The notes under the pieces: generated by a model
Database searches by the model: none
Told to the model about the DNA's origin: nothing
Seen by the model: the letters and a program-made list of their open reading frames with translations, nothing else
In this document: piece after piece, positions 1 through 11,200 of the stretch
How the letters are laid out: each line of letters begins with the position of its first letter
How positions within the stretch are numbered: position 1 is the first letter of the stretch
Source: Larix kaempferi
Taxonomy: Eukaryota > Streptophyta > Pinopsida > Pinales > Pinaceae
Direction of reading: 5' to 3'
DNA length: 64,000 nt
Assembly (NCBI GenBank): GCA_027924585.1
Contig: BSBM01001067.1
Coordinates: 1,738,001-1,802,000 of the forward strand
Position numbers and translations under genes: made by a program

Positions 1-1
1 C

Positions 2-270
2 ATGCATTTTGACGCTTTCAATATAAAATCAATCCCTAGATTGCAAAATTCTGCTGCTGATTTGTTAGCAACATCTGCTTCCAGATTGGTGCCATCAAAT
101 AATAAATGCTCAATTGAATTGATTTTCAGGCCTTCCATTCCCGATAACATCACAAACTTCAGAGTCTTCGATGATGATGAACAAATTATCAGCTTCCTAA
201 CAAACGAAGATAGCTTTCAAGGAGCTGCAATAGATGAGGAAGAACATGATGCTGATTTAATGAAGAAGGA
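2..270 (+). pseudogene. C-terminal tail of an RNase H-like domain in Ty3/gypsy pol, cut by the window edge
   Basis: The first residues of the open frame contain IPRLQNSAADLLATSASRL. This matches the end of the second (archaeal-type) RNase H of plant Tat-like elements: an IPR..N..AD.LA.SAS pattern whose Asp is the last catalytic acid. An acidic linker follows (around FDDDEQIISFL), then the reverse transcriptase in the same frame. The domain therefore lies upstream of RT, not between the first RNase H and integrase. The 5' part, with the other catalytic acids, is outside the window. Domain type is inferred from a short motif, so confidence is moderate. No stop separates it from RT. Confidence 0.55.
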
Positions 271-1357
271 GGAGGAGAAAGGAAATTTCATGCCCAAGGG
301 AGTAAGGTCCCTCGAAATGCTGTTCGATATTCAAAATAAGTTCAAAAGACCGGCTAATACCAAAACTAACAGCTCATCAATGCAACATGAGTTAGTTAAT
401 TTGGGTACCGAGGCAGAACCAAAATTCGTCAACCTCGGCAAATGTTGTTCACCAGGAGAAAGAGATAGGTTCATCAAATTGTTTAAGCAATACAAAGATG
501 TTTTTGCATGGACCTATGAAGATCTGAAAACATATGACGTCCGCATCATTCAGCATGTTATACCAATGAAAGCGGGTGTCAAGCCATTTCAGCAGCAGTT
601 AAGAAGGATGCATCCTACTCTAGAACCGTTGATCCAAAAGGAATTAAAGAAGCTCCTGGACGCTAAGATAATCTTCAAAGTTCGGCATTCTGAATGGGTT
701 GCAAACTTGGTTCCCGTAAGGAAGAAGTCGGGAGAGATAAGGCTATGCATAGATTTCAGAAATTTAAACAAAGCCTCGGATAAAGACAACTACCCCGTAC
801 CTTCAATGGAGCAAATCCTACAAATGGTGTCGGGATCCGAATTGTTTTCTCTCCTCGATGGTTTCTCCGGATACAATCAAGTGTTAGTAGCAGAAGAAGA
901 TTGCCTTAAGACTACTTTCAGAACTAAGTGGGGAACTTTCGCCTACAGAAGAATGCCATTTGGTCTGATAAATGCAGGAGCTACATTCCAGAGAGCAATG
1001 GATATCGCCTTCCGAGGATTGGGTGGGCAATGTGTTGTTTTTTACTTAGATGATGTGACAGTCTTTTCGAAGAAAAGGGAAGATCATGTCGTGCATCTGA
1101 AGCATATTTTTGATCGCTGCCGGAAATATGGTTTTTCTTTGAATCCCAAGAAGAGCGTGTTTGCTGTTCCCGAAGGTAAGCTCTTGGGTCATATCATCTC
1201 CAAAGGGGGAGTGTCAATTGACCAAGAAAGAGTCCAAGCTATTAATAAGATTCCAATGCCTCACAACAAGAAATCTATGCAGTCTTTTATGGGCACCATC
1301 AATTTTGTCCGCAGATTTGTTACAGATTTCGCACAAATTGTTAAGCCATTGCAATAG
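271..1357 (+). pseudogene. Ty3/gypsy reverse transcriptase
   Basis: Copies element RNA into cDNA in the virus-like particle. Visible RT motifs in order: a WVANLVPVRKKSGEIRLCIDF block, DGFSGYNQ (motif A Asp), MPFGLINAGATFQRAMD, the YLDD catalytic box at about 1043-1054, and KLLGHIIS followed by the connection region. Sequence type fits plant non-chromovirus Ty3/gypsy (Tat-like). The frame is open from position 2 to a TAG at 1355-1357, after which homology continues in the same frame, so this is a premature stop (a C-to-T change in a glutamine codon is the simplest origin). Upstream the frame joins the RNase H-like tail. Not functional as it stands. Confidence 0.93.
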
Positions 1358-1740
1358 ATGGTTAAACAAAGCATACAATTCAAGTGGATAGATTTGGAGA
1401 AGGACGCATTTAGAGATATCAAGGCAGCTGTAGCTAAGGCTCCTTCCCTGAGGAGCCCAGATTTTGATAAAGATTTCATCTTGTATACTTTTGCTTCGGA
1501 TGACTCTCTCGTAGCTGTACTCACGCAAAAGGTAGAGTTGGGGGACGAATACCCAATTTTGTTTATGAGCACTGGTCTGCAGGGAGCTGAGCTGAATTAC
1601 CCCGTCGTTGACAAACATGCATATGCGGTATTCAAAGCAGTCAAGCAGTTTAGGCCATACATTCTGAAGAACAGAACTAAAGTCATAGTTCCCATCCAGC
1701 TGTTAGATCCCTTTTCGTTCAAAAGGAATTGGGAGAAAGG
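1358..1740 (+). pseudogene. Ty3/gypsy RNase H domain, decayed
   Basis: Follows RT directly after the TAG. The FILYTFASDDSLVAVLTQ stretch and the later ELNYPVVDKHAYAVFKAVKQFRP stretch occupy the position of the Ty3/gypsy RNase H, which removes the RNA strand after first-strand synthesis. In the first motif the usual D-A-S is altered to FASDD. At about 1690-1740 homology leaves this frame and reappears in the frame of the integrase ORF, indicating a deletion or frameshift inside the tether. The domain cannot be functional. Identity rests on position and weak motifs. Confidence 0.8.
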
Positions 1741-3180
1741 AGAGGGAACTGGGTCACAGCTCTGCAGGAGTATGATTTGGAATTTAAACCAGCTACAATC
1801 ATCAAAGGGCAAGGCCTGTGCAAATTACTTGCGGGAAACTCAACTGATGAAGAACAACATTGGAAGAATGAAGCTGAGTTAAATTCGGTTGAAGTGTGTC
1901 ATATCTTCACAGCCCCGCAGTCATGGTATAGAGATCTGGTGCACTACTTACAACAGGGATATCTACCTGAGCACTGGAACTCCAAGCAAAGAAGGGCCCT
2001 CCGTTTGAAATCAGCCCCTTATCAAATCATTGATGGTATACTATTCAGAAAGAATTATGATGGAGTTCTCCTTCGATGTTTGGAAAAGGAAGATGCAAAC
2101 AAAGTTGTCAAAGAATTACATGATGGCCCCGCAGGCGGACATTATTCAGGTGAGACAACAGCACACAAGATACTGAGAGCTGGGTATTACTGGCCCACTC
2201 TGTTTCGAGATGCCCACACATACGCACGGAATTGTGATGTATGTCAAAGAAGTGTCGGGAAGTTACCTAAGGCAGCAGGACCATTGCAGCCGGTCATAAT
2301 CTCTGAGCCTTTTGAGCAATGGGGCATAGATGTTATTGGAGAAATAAATCCAAATTATTCATTGCAACATCGATACATCCTGACGGCTACCGACTACTTC
2401 ACTAGGTGGACGGAGGCCATCCCGTTGCGCAAGATCAATGAAGACGCAGTTATCAGCTTCTTGAAAGAGAACATCATAACCAGGTTTGGGGTTCCAATTT
2501 CCCTTGTTTTTGATAATGCTACTTATTTTTCATCTTGCAAGATAAATGAATTTGTTTATGAATGGGGAATTAAGTTGCATTATTCAGCCAATTACTACCC
2601 TCAGGGGAACGGATTAGCTGAATCCTCAAACAAAAATCTGATTCGAATTCTTAAGAAGACTGTGATAGAAAACCAGAGAAGTTGGCACGTGGCTCTCCCA
2701 AACGCCTTATGGGAAGATAGGGTAACCCCGAAGAATGCTTTAGGTGTCTCCCCTTTCACTCTTGTCTATGGCAAGGAAGCCATCCTTCCCCCAAACATCT
2801 TACTACCATCCTTGCAATGGTCCCAAGCCTCTCAGGGTTCTGGTAGCCGAGCCTTACAATCCAGGATCAACACCCTGCTTCAACTTGAAGAAGCCTGACA
2901 CAAAGCTAAAGATCGATTCCATCAACACCAGGACATGGTTAAGAGATGGTTTGATAAGAGGAAATCCGGTAAAAGAGATTTTGAAGTTGGGGATTTATTC
3001 CTGAAATGGGACCATAATCATGAAGGCAAAGGAATGCATACGAAATTTCAACATCTATGGGTAGGCCCGTACCAAATTTCTGCAAAATTAGGCCCATCCA
3101 CTTACAAATTGACAAATCTCGAGGGAGAAGAAGTAGCCCTTCCTCTCAATGGCCTCGCTCTGAAACAATACTTCGCATAG
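1729..3180 (+). pseudogene. Ty3/gypsy integrase with zinc finger, DDE core and GPY module
   Basis: Joins cDNA to host DNA. In order: an H2C2 zinc-binding region (LHDGPAGGH followed by CDVCQ), the DDE core with Asp at about 2329 (WGIDVIGEI), Asp at about 2512 (VFDNATYF) and Glu at about 2620 (GLAESSNKN), then a C-terminal GPYQIS module and no chromodomain. The catalytic triad is present. An in-frame TGA at 2896-2898 interrupts the protein; homology continues in the same frame to the TAG at 3178-3180. The TGA is best explained as a CGA-to-TGA change, a methyl-CpG decay signature. It is the 3' end of the pol gene that starts before the window. Confidence 0.92.
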
Positions 3181-4400
3181 TCTCTTCGAGACTTCTTCTA
3201 CATAAATAAAGTTTTCTTTTTGCTTTAGCCTTTAGTTGCTTTATTTTTTCGGCCATGTTGTTTCTCTCTTTGTTATTTGACTTTTGCGACAAGTTTTGTT
3301 TTCTGAATACCCTTTTGGTTGAGATCCCCGTTGAAGATAACTCTCTCAAAGAAAACTTGCGACCCATGAGCCTGAAACTCTGCTCAAGTAAATCCGGTCT
3401 GTTGTGCTCTCGCTGAAATGTTTAGAAGGGAGGAAGCCTACCCTGCTAGTCACACTAATCCTGTTTAATAGCAGAGACCTATGACCATCTTCACTACTAT
3501 CGTTGTGCTCCACCCACTCTCACACTTTAAAGGCATCTCAAGAAGGTTACCAAAGTTGGACCCATGGAAAGTAGCACCTCTCGAGGACATAGGGTATTGA
3601 AATGACTCCATGCTACAGATTGAATAGCCAAAATGGCTTACATTTAAGAGTCTGTTTTCCAGAGATTCTCGCCTCAATTAAAGCATGGCTGAGACAAAAG
3701 CAAAAGACATGTAAAATCAAGAAAGTTGTCCAAAAGGCTCAGCTCGAAATGGCCTCCTCTCCTTCCGTGAGGCTTGATCAAATCAATAAAATTTCTAACT
3801 CACACAAAAGGACGATATGGATTGAGGAGCCTAAATAAAAAAAAATCATGTCCAAAAGAAAATATCTCTAGAAGGCTCAAGCAGCTAAGCTGCCCAAAGT
3901 ACAAACATCCAAAAGGATGCAAGCAGCATGGGAATGAGGAACAAGAGCAATAATGTCCATGAGAAAGTGTTGCAGATCCTATGGAGTCCGGCAATAGTGA
4001 CCATCTGAAAGATGACCCTCCTAAAAAGAATCTCATATATTCGCCCTTGGAAAGTGGTGAAGATGTCTCGGTCGAAGCTCCCTTTTCCCCAATGGCTAGC
4101 AGGTAAAGTACTTTCTTCCCCTCACATGACTTTAAAGTGCTCAGCCAAGTAGTGCATCCAAGATGGATGTTTTTGATGAGGTTTCGGACCATGAAGAGGA
4201 ATTTTTCAGAGATCTGTGTTCGCCAGCGACTCGCCATTGTTGTTGCAGCAACACTCCCCCCAAAATTTTGCACATATTGGGGCCCCTCCTTTATAATTTT
4301 TAGAAAGGCTGCCTTAAACGTTTTTCCCAGCTTTTATCTTTGTTATTAAACAGAAAGTCTCGCCATGAGAAACTCCAAGGCTTCCAGAATATTTTGTCTC
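3181..4400 (+). other. Non-coding 3' region of the first Ty3/gypsy element
   Basis: About 1.2 kb after the pol stop without a convincing coding frame. An AATAAA-like signal occurs within 30 bases of the stop (around 3204-3210). I see no clear polypurine tract and cannot place the start of a 3' LTR. Confidence 0.5.
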
Positions 4401-4439
4401 TCAAATAGAAGATCTTTCAATGAAGTCTTTTTCGAAGTC

Positions 4440-5480
4440 ACGGAGCAATTTGCTAAAACCCCACAGTGGCGGAAGCCTCTTGCTTAAACGCCCGCAAAAG
4501 GACTTAGAAAATTTCGTCGAATAAACCACGGAAGCTCTCGGGCTATCCTTCCGGAATGGCGGAAGCCTTCCGCATAAGCTTGCCGAAAAAACTTAGATTA
4601 TTTTTGTTGAAAAGTTGCAGAACACCCCAAGGAAACGGTGCGGAATCGTTCAGCTTGTGTCCCTAAAACCGCAGAAGCTCTCGGGCTATCCTTACGAAAC
4701 GGCGGAGGCCAATCTCATAAACCGCCCGTCTAAGCCTTCCGAAATAAGACTTAGGAAACTTTTCGATTTTGTTTTTGCGGAACAATTCAAGTTTTCCTCC
4801 CGAAACGATTTTGATTGCAAAAAATTCTGCTTCCAAAACGGCGGAGCAATTCAAGCTTTTTCCCCGAAACAGCGGAAGCGTTCATCGTAAGCTTTCCGAA
4901 AAGAGACTTTGAAAACTTTCAAAAATCTACGGAAACCTTCGGGTTTTCCTCCTGAAACGACGGAAGCCATGCACAAAAGCTTTCCGAAATACCACGGAGA
5001 ATTTCACGAACTTCTTCCGAAACTGTGAAGAGACTTAGAAAATTTCCTTTTTCGGAGCTGTCGGACTTTCCATCCCGAGCCTACGGAGCCATTCTTTTTA
5101 TCCTCCCGAAACGGCGGAAACAACTCGTCTAACCCGCCCGAAAGATTTAGAAAATTCATCGTGAAGACCTTTGCGGAAGTGTAGGCGGAAGTCCCCCGAA
5201 ACTGCGGAGGCCACTTATGAAAGCTTTCCGCAGTTTTGGGAGCCTTCACGTTTTCATCCCGAAGAGGCCGCCAAAAGAACTTTATCACGTCGCGGAAGCC
5301 TCTTGTGGAAGCAATTCACCACTCTCTCCCGAAACAGCGGAAGCTTCCACGATATCCTCCCGAATGAGATGAGCTTTGCGGAACGTTTTCTCTTCTGCGT
5401 TGCGGTGGCCTTTTGCGGGGGCCATTCGCCTTCGTTCCCCGAAACGGCAGAAGCAGCTCGCCAGTTTGTCCCGCAAGAGG
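4440..5480 (+). repeat. Dispersed GC-rich repeat of the CGAAACGGCGGAAGC type
   Basis: About ten degenerate copies of a motif close to CCCGAAACGGCGGAAGC occur at irregular spacing of roughly 50-130 bases (for example near 4449, 4550, 4696, 4863, 4953, 5106, 5195, 5328 and 5439). Many are followed by AAGC-TTCCG, so CGGAAG and CTTCCG can pair locally. The block lies just upstream of a TATA-like box, consistent with the U3 part of an LTR, but no second LTR copy is visible to prove that. Confidence 0.6.
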
Positions 5481-5587
5481 GGGTCGCACGCAAACCGAGG
5501 CGACTTGATTTAACGCCGGCGTACGGTGCATTTAAAACCAATTTTAAAACACCACCAACCGTATTAACGCCCCACACGTGTCGGATT

Positions 5588-5598
5588 TGTTTAAATAC
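5588..5598 (+). promoter_or_regulatory. TATA-like box of a probable LTR promoter
   Basis: GTTTAAATACATGG lies after the GC-rich repeats and before a sequence resembling a transcribed leader (with AG|GTAGGATC near 5731). This is the layout expected of U3/R in a plant LTR. Start of transcription would be about 30 bases downstream. Inferred from sequence only. Confidence 0.4.
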
Positions 5599-5820
5599 AT
5601 GGTGGGGGCTCGAGCCAACCCATTGTCAATTTGTTTATTGACGAAACCATCGGATGCCGCGTGACCATTCCAGCTCATCCTGCGCAACCACGTTCGCGGC
5701 CACCTCAGTCAGCGTTTTTCATCAGTGCCAGGTAGGATCTTAACCTTGCATTTGTCCCTTCTACGCGTTGTATTGCTATTGGGTTATCTTTCTTTTGAAA
5801 ATGATGGGCATTGGTGGGGT

Positions 5821-5865
5821 TTTGACGGGCAAAACGCCCGTCATGGGCAATTTTTGCCCGTCAAA
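5821..5865 (+). repeat. Two mutually exclusive hairpins
   Basis: TGACGGGC (5823-5830) pairs perfectly with GCCCGTCA (5836-5843). The longer arm TTTGACGGGCAAAA (5821-5834) pairs perfectly with TTTTGCCCGTCAAA (5852-5865). Both hairpins use the same left arm, so only one can form at a time. Confidence 0.7.
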
Positions 5866-6607
5866 TACAATTTGAATTGAGTTCTGCTCGTCACATAAAA
5901 TAGAGACAGGATAAAATGTTTGGTGGGTGGAGACGGCTAGTTTGGATGGTTAAGCTTTTCCATTTTTCTCCCCGGGCCGCATGCCTCGTTATTTCAAAAC
6001 CGCCGAAGCCCCACGGACTTTTCATATCCCCGGCCGAAAGCCTAAGACGTAAAACCCCGGGCCTTTTCGTAAACCTCAGTCCCAACGTGACCGTTACCCA
6101 ATTCAAATCCTATGACAAGCACCATTGCCCCTGTTCAAACCTCCCATAGAGCACCTCGGCAAGTGCCGTAAAATAACAATAGCATTCGAAACCCGCGTCG
6201 GGTCGTAGATACGAAACGCCTCCATATTTCGTCACAGAGTCTTCCCAACCTAATCTTACCCGCAATTAGCTTTTCAAACCGCAGCAGTGACGAAAGTTAC
6301 CCTCTTCCCCAGAGCTAAACCGAAGGCACGTTGCTTCCCCAACGCGCTTATCTTCACAGAAGCATCCCAAACCTGCCCCTTTAAAGAATTAGGATGGCTA
6401 AAATTGATAATCTTGTTCCTGCTAAAAAACGAAGATCATCTTTTCTCCCAGGGCAACCCGAGAGCAGATTGTTTCGCAATACACCTATCCTCTCGGGAGC
6501 ATTCCAAATTCTCCCCTTTTAAAGATTCAAATGTTTTAATTTGTAATTTAGGTTGAAATGGTGTATTTTGCTTCCTAAACAGACAGCTTCACATTCTCAT
6601 ATTAAAA
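5866..6607 (+). other. Non-coding stretch between leader hairpins and the unknown ORF
   Basis: No coding frame, primer-binding site or LTR end that I can defend. Contains scattered CCCGGG/CCGAAAG-rich sequence at 5970-6060 similar in composition to the preceding repeat block. Confidence 0.4.
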
Positions 6608-9600
6608 AATGATGATGCCCTCTGTTGAAATCTCAAGGTATGTTGCTCAAGTTCATGATGACTTGTATATGGGTGCTATCAGGGATAAGTCAAGATGCTG
6701 AAAACTAGTAAGAAGAAGGCTAATATGACAGAAAAGAAGCCCGTGCCACTCAAAACTGAAACGTCACTCCAGGACACTAGGTGCACCACCGGTGTCCCTC
6801 CTGAAATCAGATGGGGTGACATATACAGAATGATCCGGGACCAAGAAATCCCCGATATGTTGCTAGAGGAAGGGCCAATCTATCTCAATATCAGAGCCTC
6901 AGGCATAACTAGAGTCGCTACCCCGCCCTGAGCTGTTCCCCTGTGCTGAAGTGATCGGATGGATACTCCAACATGCCGATGCTGAAGGGAGAGTGATAAA
7001 TGACAGCGGGAAAGTGGCTATTGCCTCATTTCAACCCGCATATCTTGCGGCAGCCTACAAATTTCCCCAGGTCCAACAAGCTCTGACTGATGAATGGTTG
7101 GGAAAAATGGACAACGTCGAGATGGCCAAAAGGCCGCTGGTCGCGGGCAAGCATCTAAGGAAGAAAGGTAGCGACGAATATGACGTACAGAATCTGAGGC
7201 CTCCTTTCAGATTGATCGCTTTGATGCTGTGCAGAATCTTCAGCAAGCCCGATGGTATCGTATATAAGATTCAGTGGGTCCCTATTATCCACTTCGTGGC
7301 ATTTAAGGGAACTGTGTTTGACTGGGCCACTATCCTGTCAGATAGCTTGGCCTCGATGATAGTAGCTGCAAGGGAAGGACTAGCCTTGAAGAAGGCTGAA
7401 TTCTTCATGTCCTCATATCTGATAGATTGTATTTTGGCCAAGATAGACTTCCCCAAATTGGGCTATACATGGGATAAGGCCACCACCCCGGTCTATATCA
7501 CTTTCAAGATGTTATGGGCCTAGAACTACAAGCCCAGCTACAAACTCATCTGTGAGGGGTTCATCATGCCCCTGTATGAGAATTTATTCAAGGAGGAGCC
7601 CAGCTACCTGTCAGAGAATGCTTTGGAAATCCTTGAGAATTACAGGGATTTCTACTTTTCGGAGCAAGGCACCTACCTAAGAATGTTTGGAGGGACTAAG
7701 CCCCCATACATTTTGCCACAGTATGCCACAGATTATGTGGTCCTTAAAGAAGCAGTAAGGCAAATATTCCTGGATGGGATTGGAGCAATGCTCCACAAAC
7801 AGCATAAAGCTTCCTTTCCCCCTCTACCTTTCTGCATAGGTGCTTACAAGTTCTCGGGGGTTGCCTCAGCTAAAGAATTTGTTCAAGAGCTGAAAGCCTT
7901 CCACTTCGGTGAGGTGATCTTCCACAGGAATGACAGAAAGGGTAAAGTGGCCGAGTATTGTAAGGACATCTACGCTCATTTTGAATACTCGCATTATCCC
8001 GATGTCGAGGAAGAGGTATTCAGAGGCATTAGCAACATGTCTGAGCTGCGGATCTGTCGCCAAGGCACTGGAGCAAGCTCTAGCTCAGCCAAGATCCACA
8101 AGACCAATCAGCAGCAGGAGAAAGAAGCTGAAGATGCCTGAGCTCAGGAAGAGCTCAGATTAAGAGAAGAGGCAAGACTACTCCAAGAAGCTGAAGACGC
8201 CAGATTGCAGCGGGAGGTGGAGGAAGCCAGGTGGAAGCAGGAAGCGGAAGTGGCAGAAGAGGAAGGCAGAAGAAGAATTGAAAGCAAGGGAAGATGCTCA
8301 AGCCAGTGGGTTCGGTGTCCAAGACATGGATATAGACACATCTCAAGCAGGTGGCTCTGGTACGCAAGATAAGGGCATGGACCCAGCTCAGGAAGTCCAG
8401 ACCCCACTTGAAGAAGACATAGACATCATAAACCGACCAATTGTCCCGTACACGCCATCGGGAAAGCGTACAGTGTCCAAGTGGAATGAGTTTGTCTATG
8501 ACAAGAAAAGGAAAGCTATGGTCCTCAAATCAGAAGAGAGGATAAAAAGTCCCTTCCATGAAGACATCGTTACCCACCGAGAGGTCACTGTAATGAAAGA
8601 CACAGATCAAGATCCCTTTGGTATGGCATCCGCAGCTGTAGCAACAGCAAAGGCATCATTTGCCAATGTAGGGGTTATAGTTAAAGAAAATATATTGACA
8701 AAGAAGAAAGCTCGTACGCTACAACAGACTGTGGCTAATGAGAAAGCCCAAAGAGATCTGGTAGTGAACAAGTATAATTGCTTGTATGCTGAGCATAAGG
8801 AGCTGTCAAACAAGTACAGCCAGCTGGAGGAGGAAAAGAACCAGCTAACACTCCAAATAATGATTGCAGAAGCGGAGAAGAATGGAGCAGAAGAAAAGAC
8901 ATCTCAGCTAGAAGCAGACAAGCGGGCATTAGCCGAGCGGTTAGAGCAAGCGGAGAGCAGAACAATGGACATGTATCCCTTCCATGAGCTGTCATGCAAC
9001 ATCCTGAAGCAAGTGTATGACACTCAGGAGCTAATCACTGATGAGGTTTGCAAACTCAAGGACATGGTGGTTAGGTTAAAATAAATCAATGCGGAAGCCC
9101 ATAGGCTCAAAGCGAAGAATACCCGTGTCAAGGAAAATATCATCGGTCAGATGGCATGGAGAGAAGGAAAAGGGGGTTTCCCTGCGCATCTCCCATTTAA
9201 ATCTGTGGACAGTTTTAATGAGGACATAGCACTGTTGGAGTTTGGCAGGAACTGCGCCAGTAAGCTAATGGCCAGTGTGCAAATAACAACAGATAAAATC
9301 AGCAGTCTCTACCAAAGGCTCCAAGAGGCACATGTCAAATGCACATTGAGTTTCCCTCAGTCCCTGGAGGACTTTCCAGAGAAGGAGTAGCGTTTGTACT
9401 AACTAAAGGAAGAATTGGGCGTTCAAACGGAGTACGTAAAGAGGATTGATGTCCTGGCTATTGATGACCTCCAACATTATATTGGGTCGTCATCACTCCA
9501 CAACCATCTGCTGAAGGAAGTGCATCAAGATGCAGTGGCGGAAGTTCAAAGCATTAAAGCAGAGCTCGGGAAGAATGTGACTTCTCAGAAAATATTGTTC

Positions 9601-9912
9601 CCTGCTGCAGCAAACATAGTCATAAGGAACACAGGTGTGTGGTACAGCTACATAGCAGAGGAGGAAAGGAAAGCTGCAGCAGCAGCAGGAGCATCAGCAG
9701 ATCCAGGATCTTCTCTCCCAGCAGCCATTCCAGCTATAGCAGTGGGCTCGATTCCCTCTTCCCCAGCAATGGCAGAAAGTCTGGCCAGCTCAATCCCTCC
9801 TTCCCAATTAGAAGCAGCATCAGCAATAGGCTCGAGTGTCTCTTCCCAGGAAGCATCAGCAGCAATTAACTTGGGCGATCCTCTGCCAGCAGAAGCTCAC
9901 GCACAGGAATGA
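6608..9912 (+). pseudogene. Long broken ORF of unknown family with a central coiled coil, probably retrotransposon-borne
   Basis: Unrecognised. One reading of about 1,070 codons is implied by consecutive frames: 6695-6931, 6951-8277 and 8278-9912. A few more codons may belong upstream, from an ATG at 6611. Breaks: frameshifts near 6915-6930 and 8250-8280; in-frame stops at 7521, 8139, 9082, 9388 and about 9400. The N-terminal half looks globular (WGDIYRMIRDQEIPDMLL, then a hydrophobic-rich region). From about 8140 it is rich in Glu/Arg/Ala heptads, with a clear coiled coil at about 8700-8970. The C-terminus is low-complexity Ala/Ser. The coding strand matches the upstream pol. It could be an extra sense ORF of that element or the first ORF of a following copy; no domain was identified. 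Confidence 0.6.
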
Positions 9913-11180
9913 AATAAACTAAATTCAGTTGAGCAACTCTCTCCAACCAAACACGTGTACAGCAGGGAAAGCGTTGATGTTAGCATTATTTCAGGTATGT
10001 ATATTTTGTTAAACTTTCGAACATGTAAGGCGTAAGCCATGGGACAGTTGTCCCTATTTTTTGTCAAAACAATTTTGTAAAAGAAGTGGTCATTTTTGGT
10101 GGTCGGTTATAGAAGAAATTCCTGTAATTGACAAGTGGAAGGGGCTAGGTGGCAGCCCAAACGGCAGAATTGTAATTATAAATAGAAGCTAGGAAGAATA
10201 GATGAGGACTTTTGGCAGGGAAGGAAATTTTGAAACCCATACGAGCTATCTTTTATCGGGCATGTAAAATTGAATTTTCTAATAGAAGCCAGGGAGATGG
10301 ATGTTTTACATGGGGAACGGAAGATGGATGTGTGTTGGACTCTTCTGATGACATCTATACTGTAATGTGAAATCTGCATTGCTATTTGAACTATTTCTTG
10401 GCAACAAATGATTTTGCTTATTTATGTGTGAACGATTTTCTCCATTTCATGAACAGTGAATGTGTTTCAGACTAAATCAGGAGCTATTTGCTGATATTTT
10501 ATTTTGCTGTAGAGTTTCTCTTTTAGATCGAATGGCTAACTGTTCTTTCTTCAGGATAACTCATGTGGCTCATTATTCATGCCTTTAAATTGCTCCTTGC
10601 AGGGATCTTTAGAGTTGTTTCAGTCTGTTTATATTTAGTTCTGTTTCTTTATTCTTTCTACGTAGATTAAATAATCTTTTGCTTTTTTCTATTTTATGAG
10701 CAATAGGTGCGTTCCATGTTGAATTAGAAGCTATCTTCTAAAGATATTTATCTTGCTGTAGCTTTACTTGTGAGAATTAACAACTATCTGTTCTTTCCTT
10801 ACATTGTTTGTTACAGCTTATTGCTCATCCTTTAAGCGTGTTCCCTGCAAGGATAGGTAGATTTACTCCAGCTTCTAGACTTAGATCTGTTTTAGTTGCA
10901 TCTAGATCAAATATAATTTAGGCACTTGCATCTCATTTAAAAGACATAAAACCCAAAAGAAAGGTGGATCGGGCCATAACCGGTAGAATCGGATTTAAAC
11001 TCCAAATCCACGGTTGCCGGAACCGCTAACCGGACGGATTCCCTACACCAAACGGGAGATATTCTAATTGGGACCATCTCTCAAGGAGAATCCCTTTCTG
11101 ATTGATGCTGCGATATCCGAGGCATCAACAAGTAGCCACACTGGGCGTAAATCAGGTCAAACTACTGGGATTTTAAGATA
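9913..11180 (+). other. Non-coding stretch after the unknown ORF
   Basis: T-rich sequence without a coding frame. Around 9992-9999 TTTCAG is followed directly by GTATGT, a back-to-back splice acceptor/donor arrangement. From about 10960 to 11170 the composition changes to more balanced, CCGG-containing sequence; this may be the edge of another element meeting the minus-strand gag remnant. Confidence 0.4.
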
Positions 11181-11200
11181 GCTTCTTCTTCTTACTGGGG

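Noticed and set aside
9992-9999. Recursive splice site (TTTCAG followed by GTATGT)
   Set aside because: A short match expected by chance in AT-rich DNA; no exon structure supports it.
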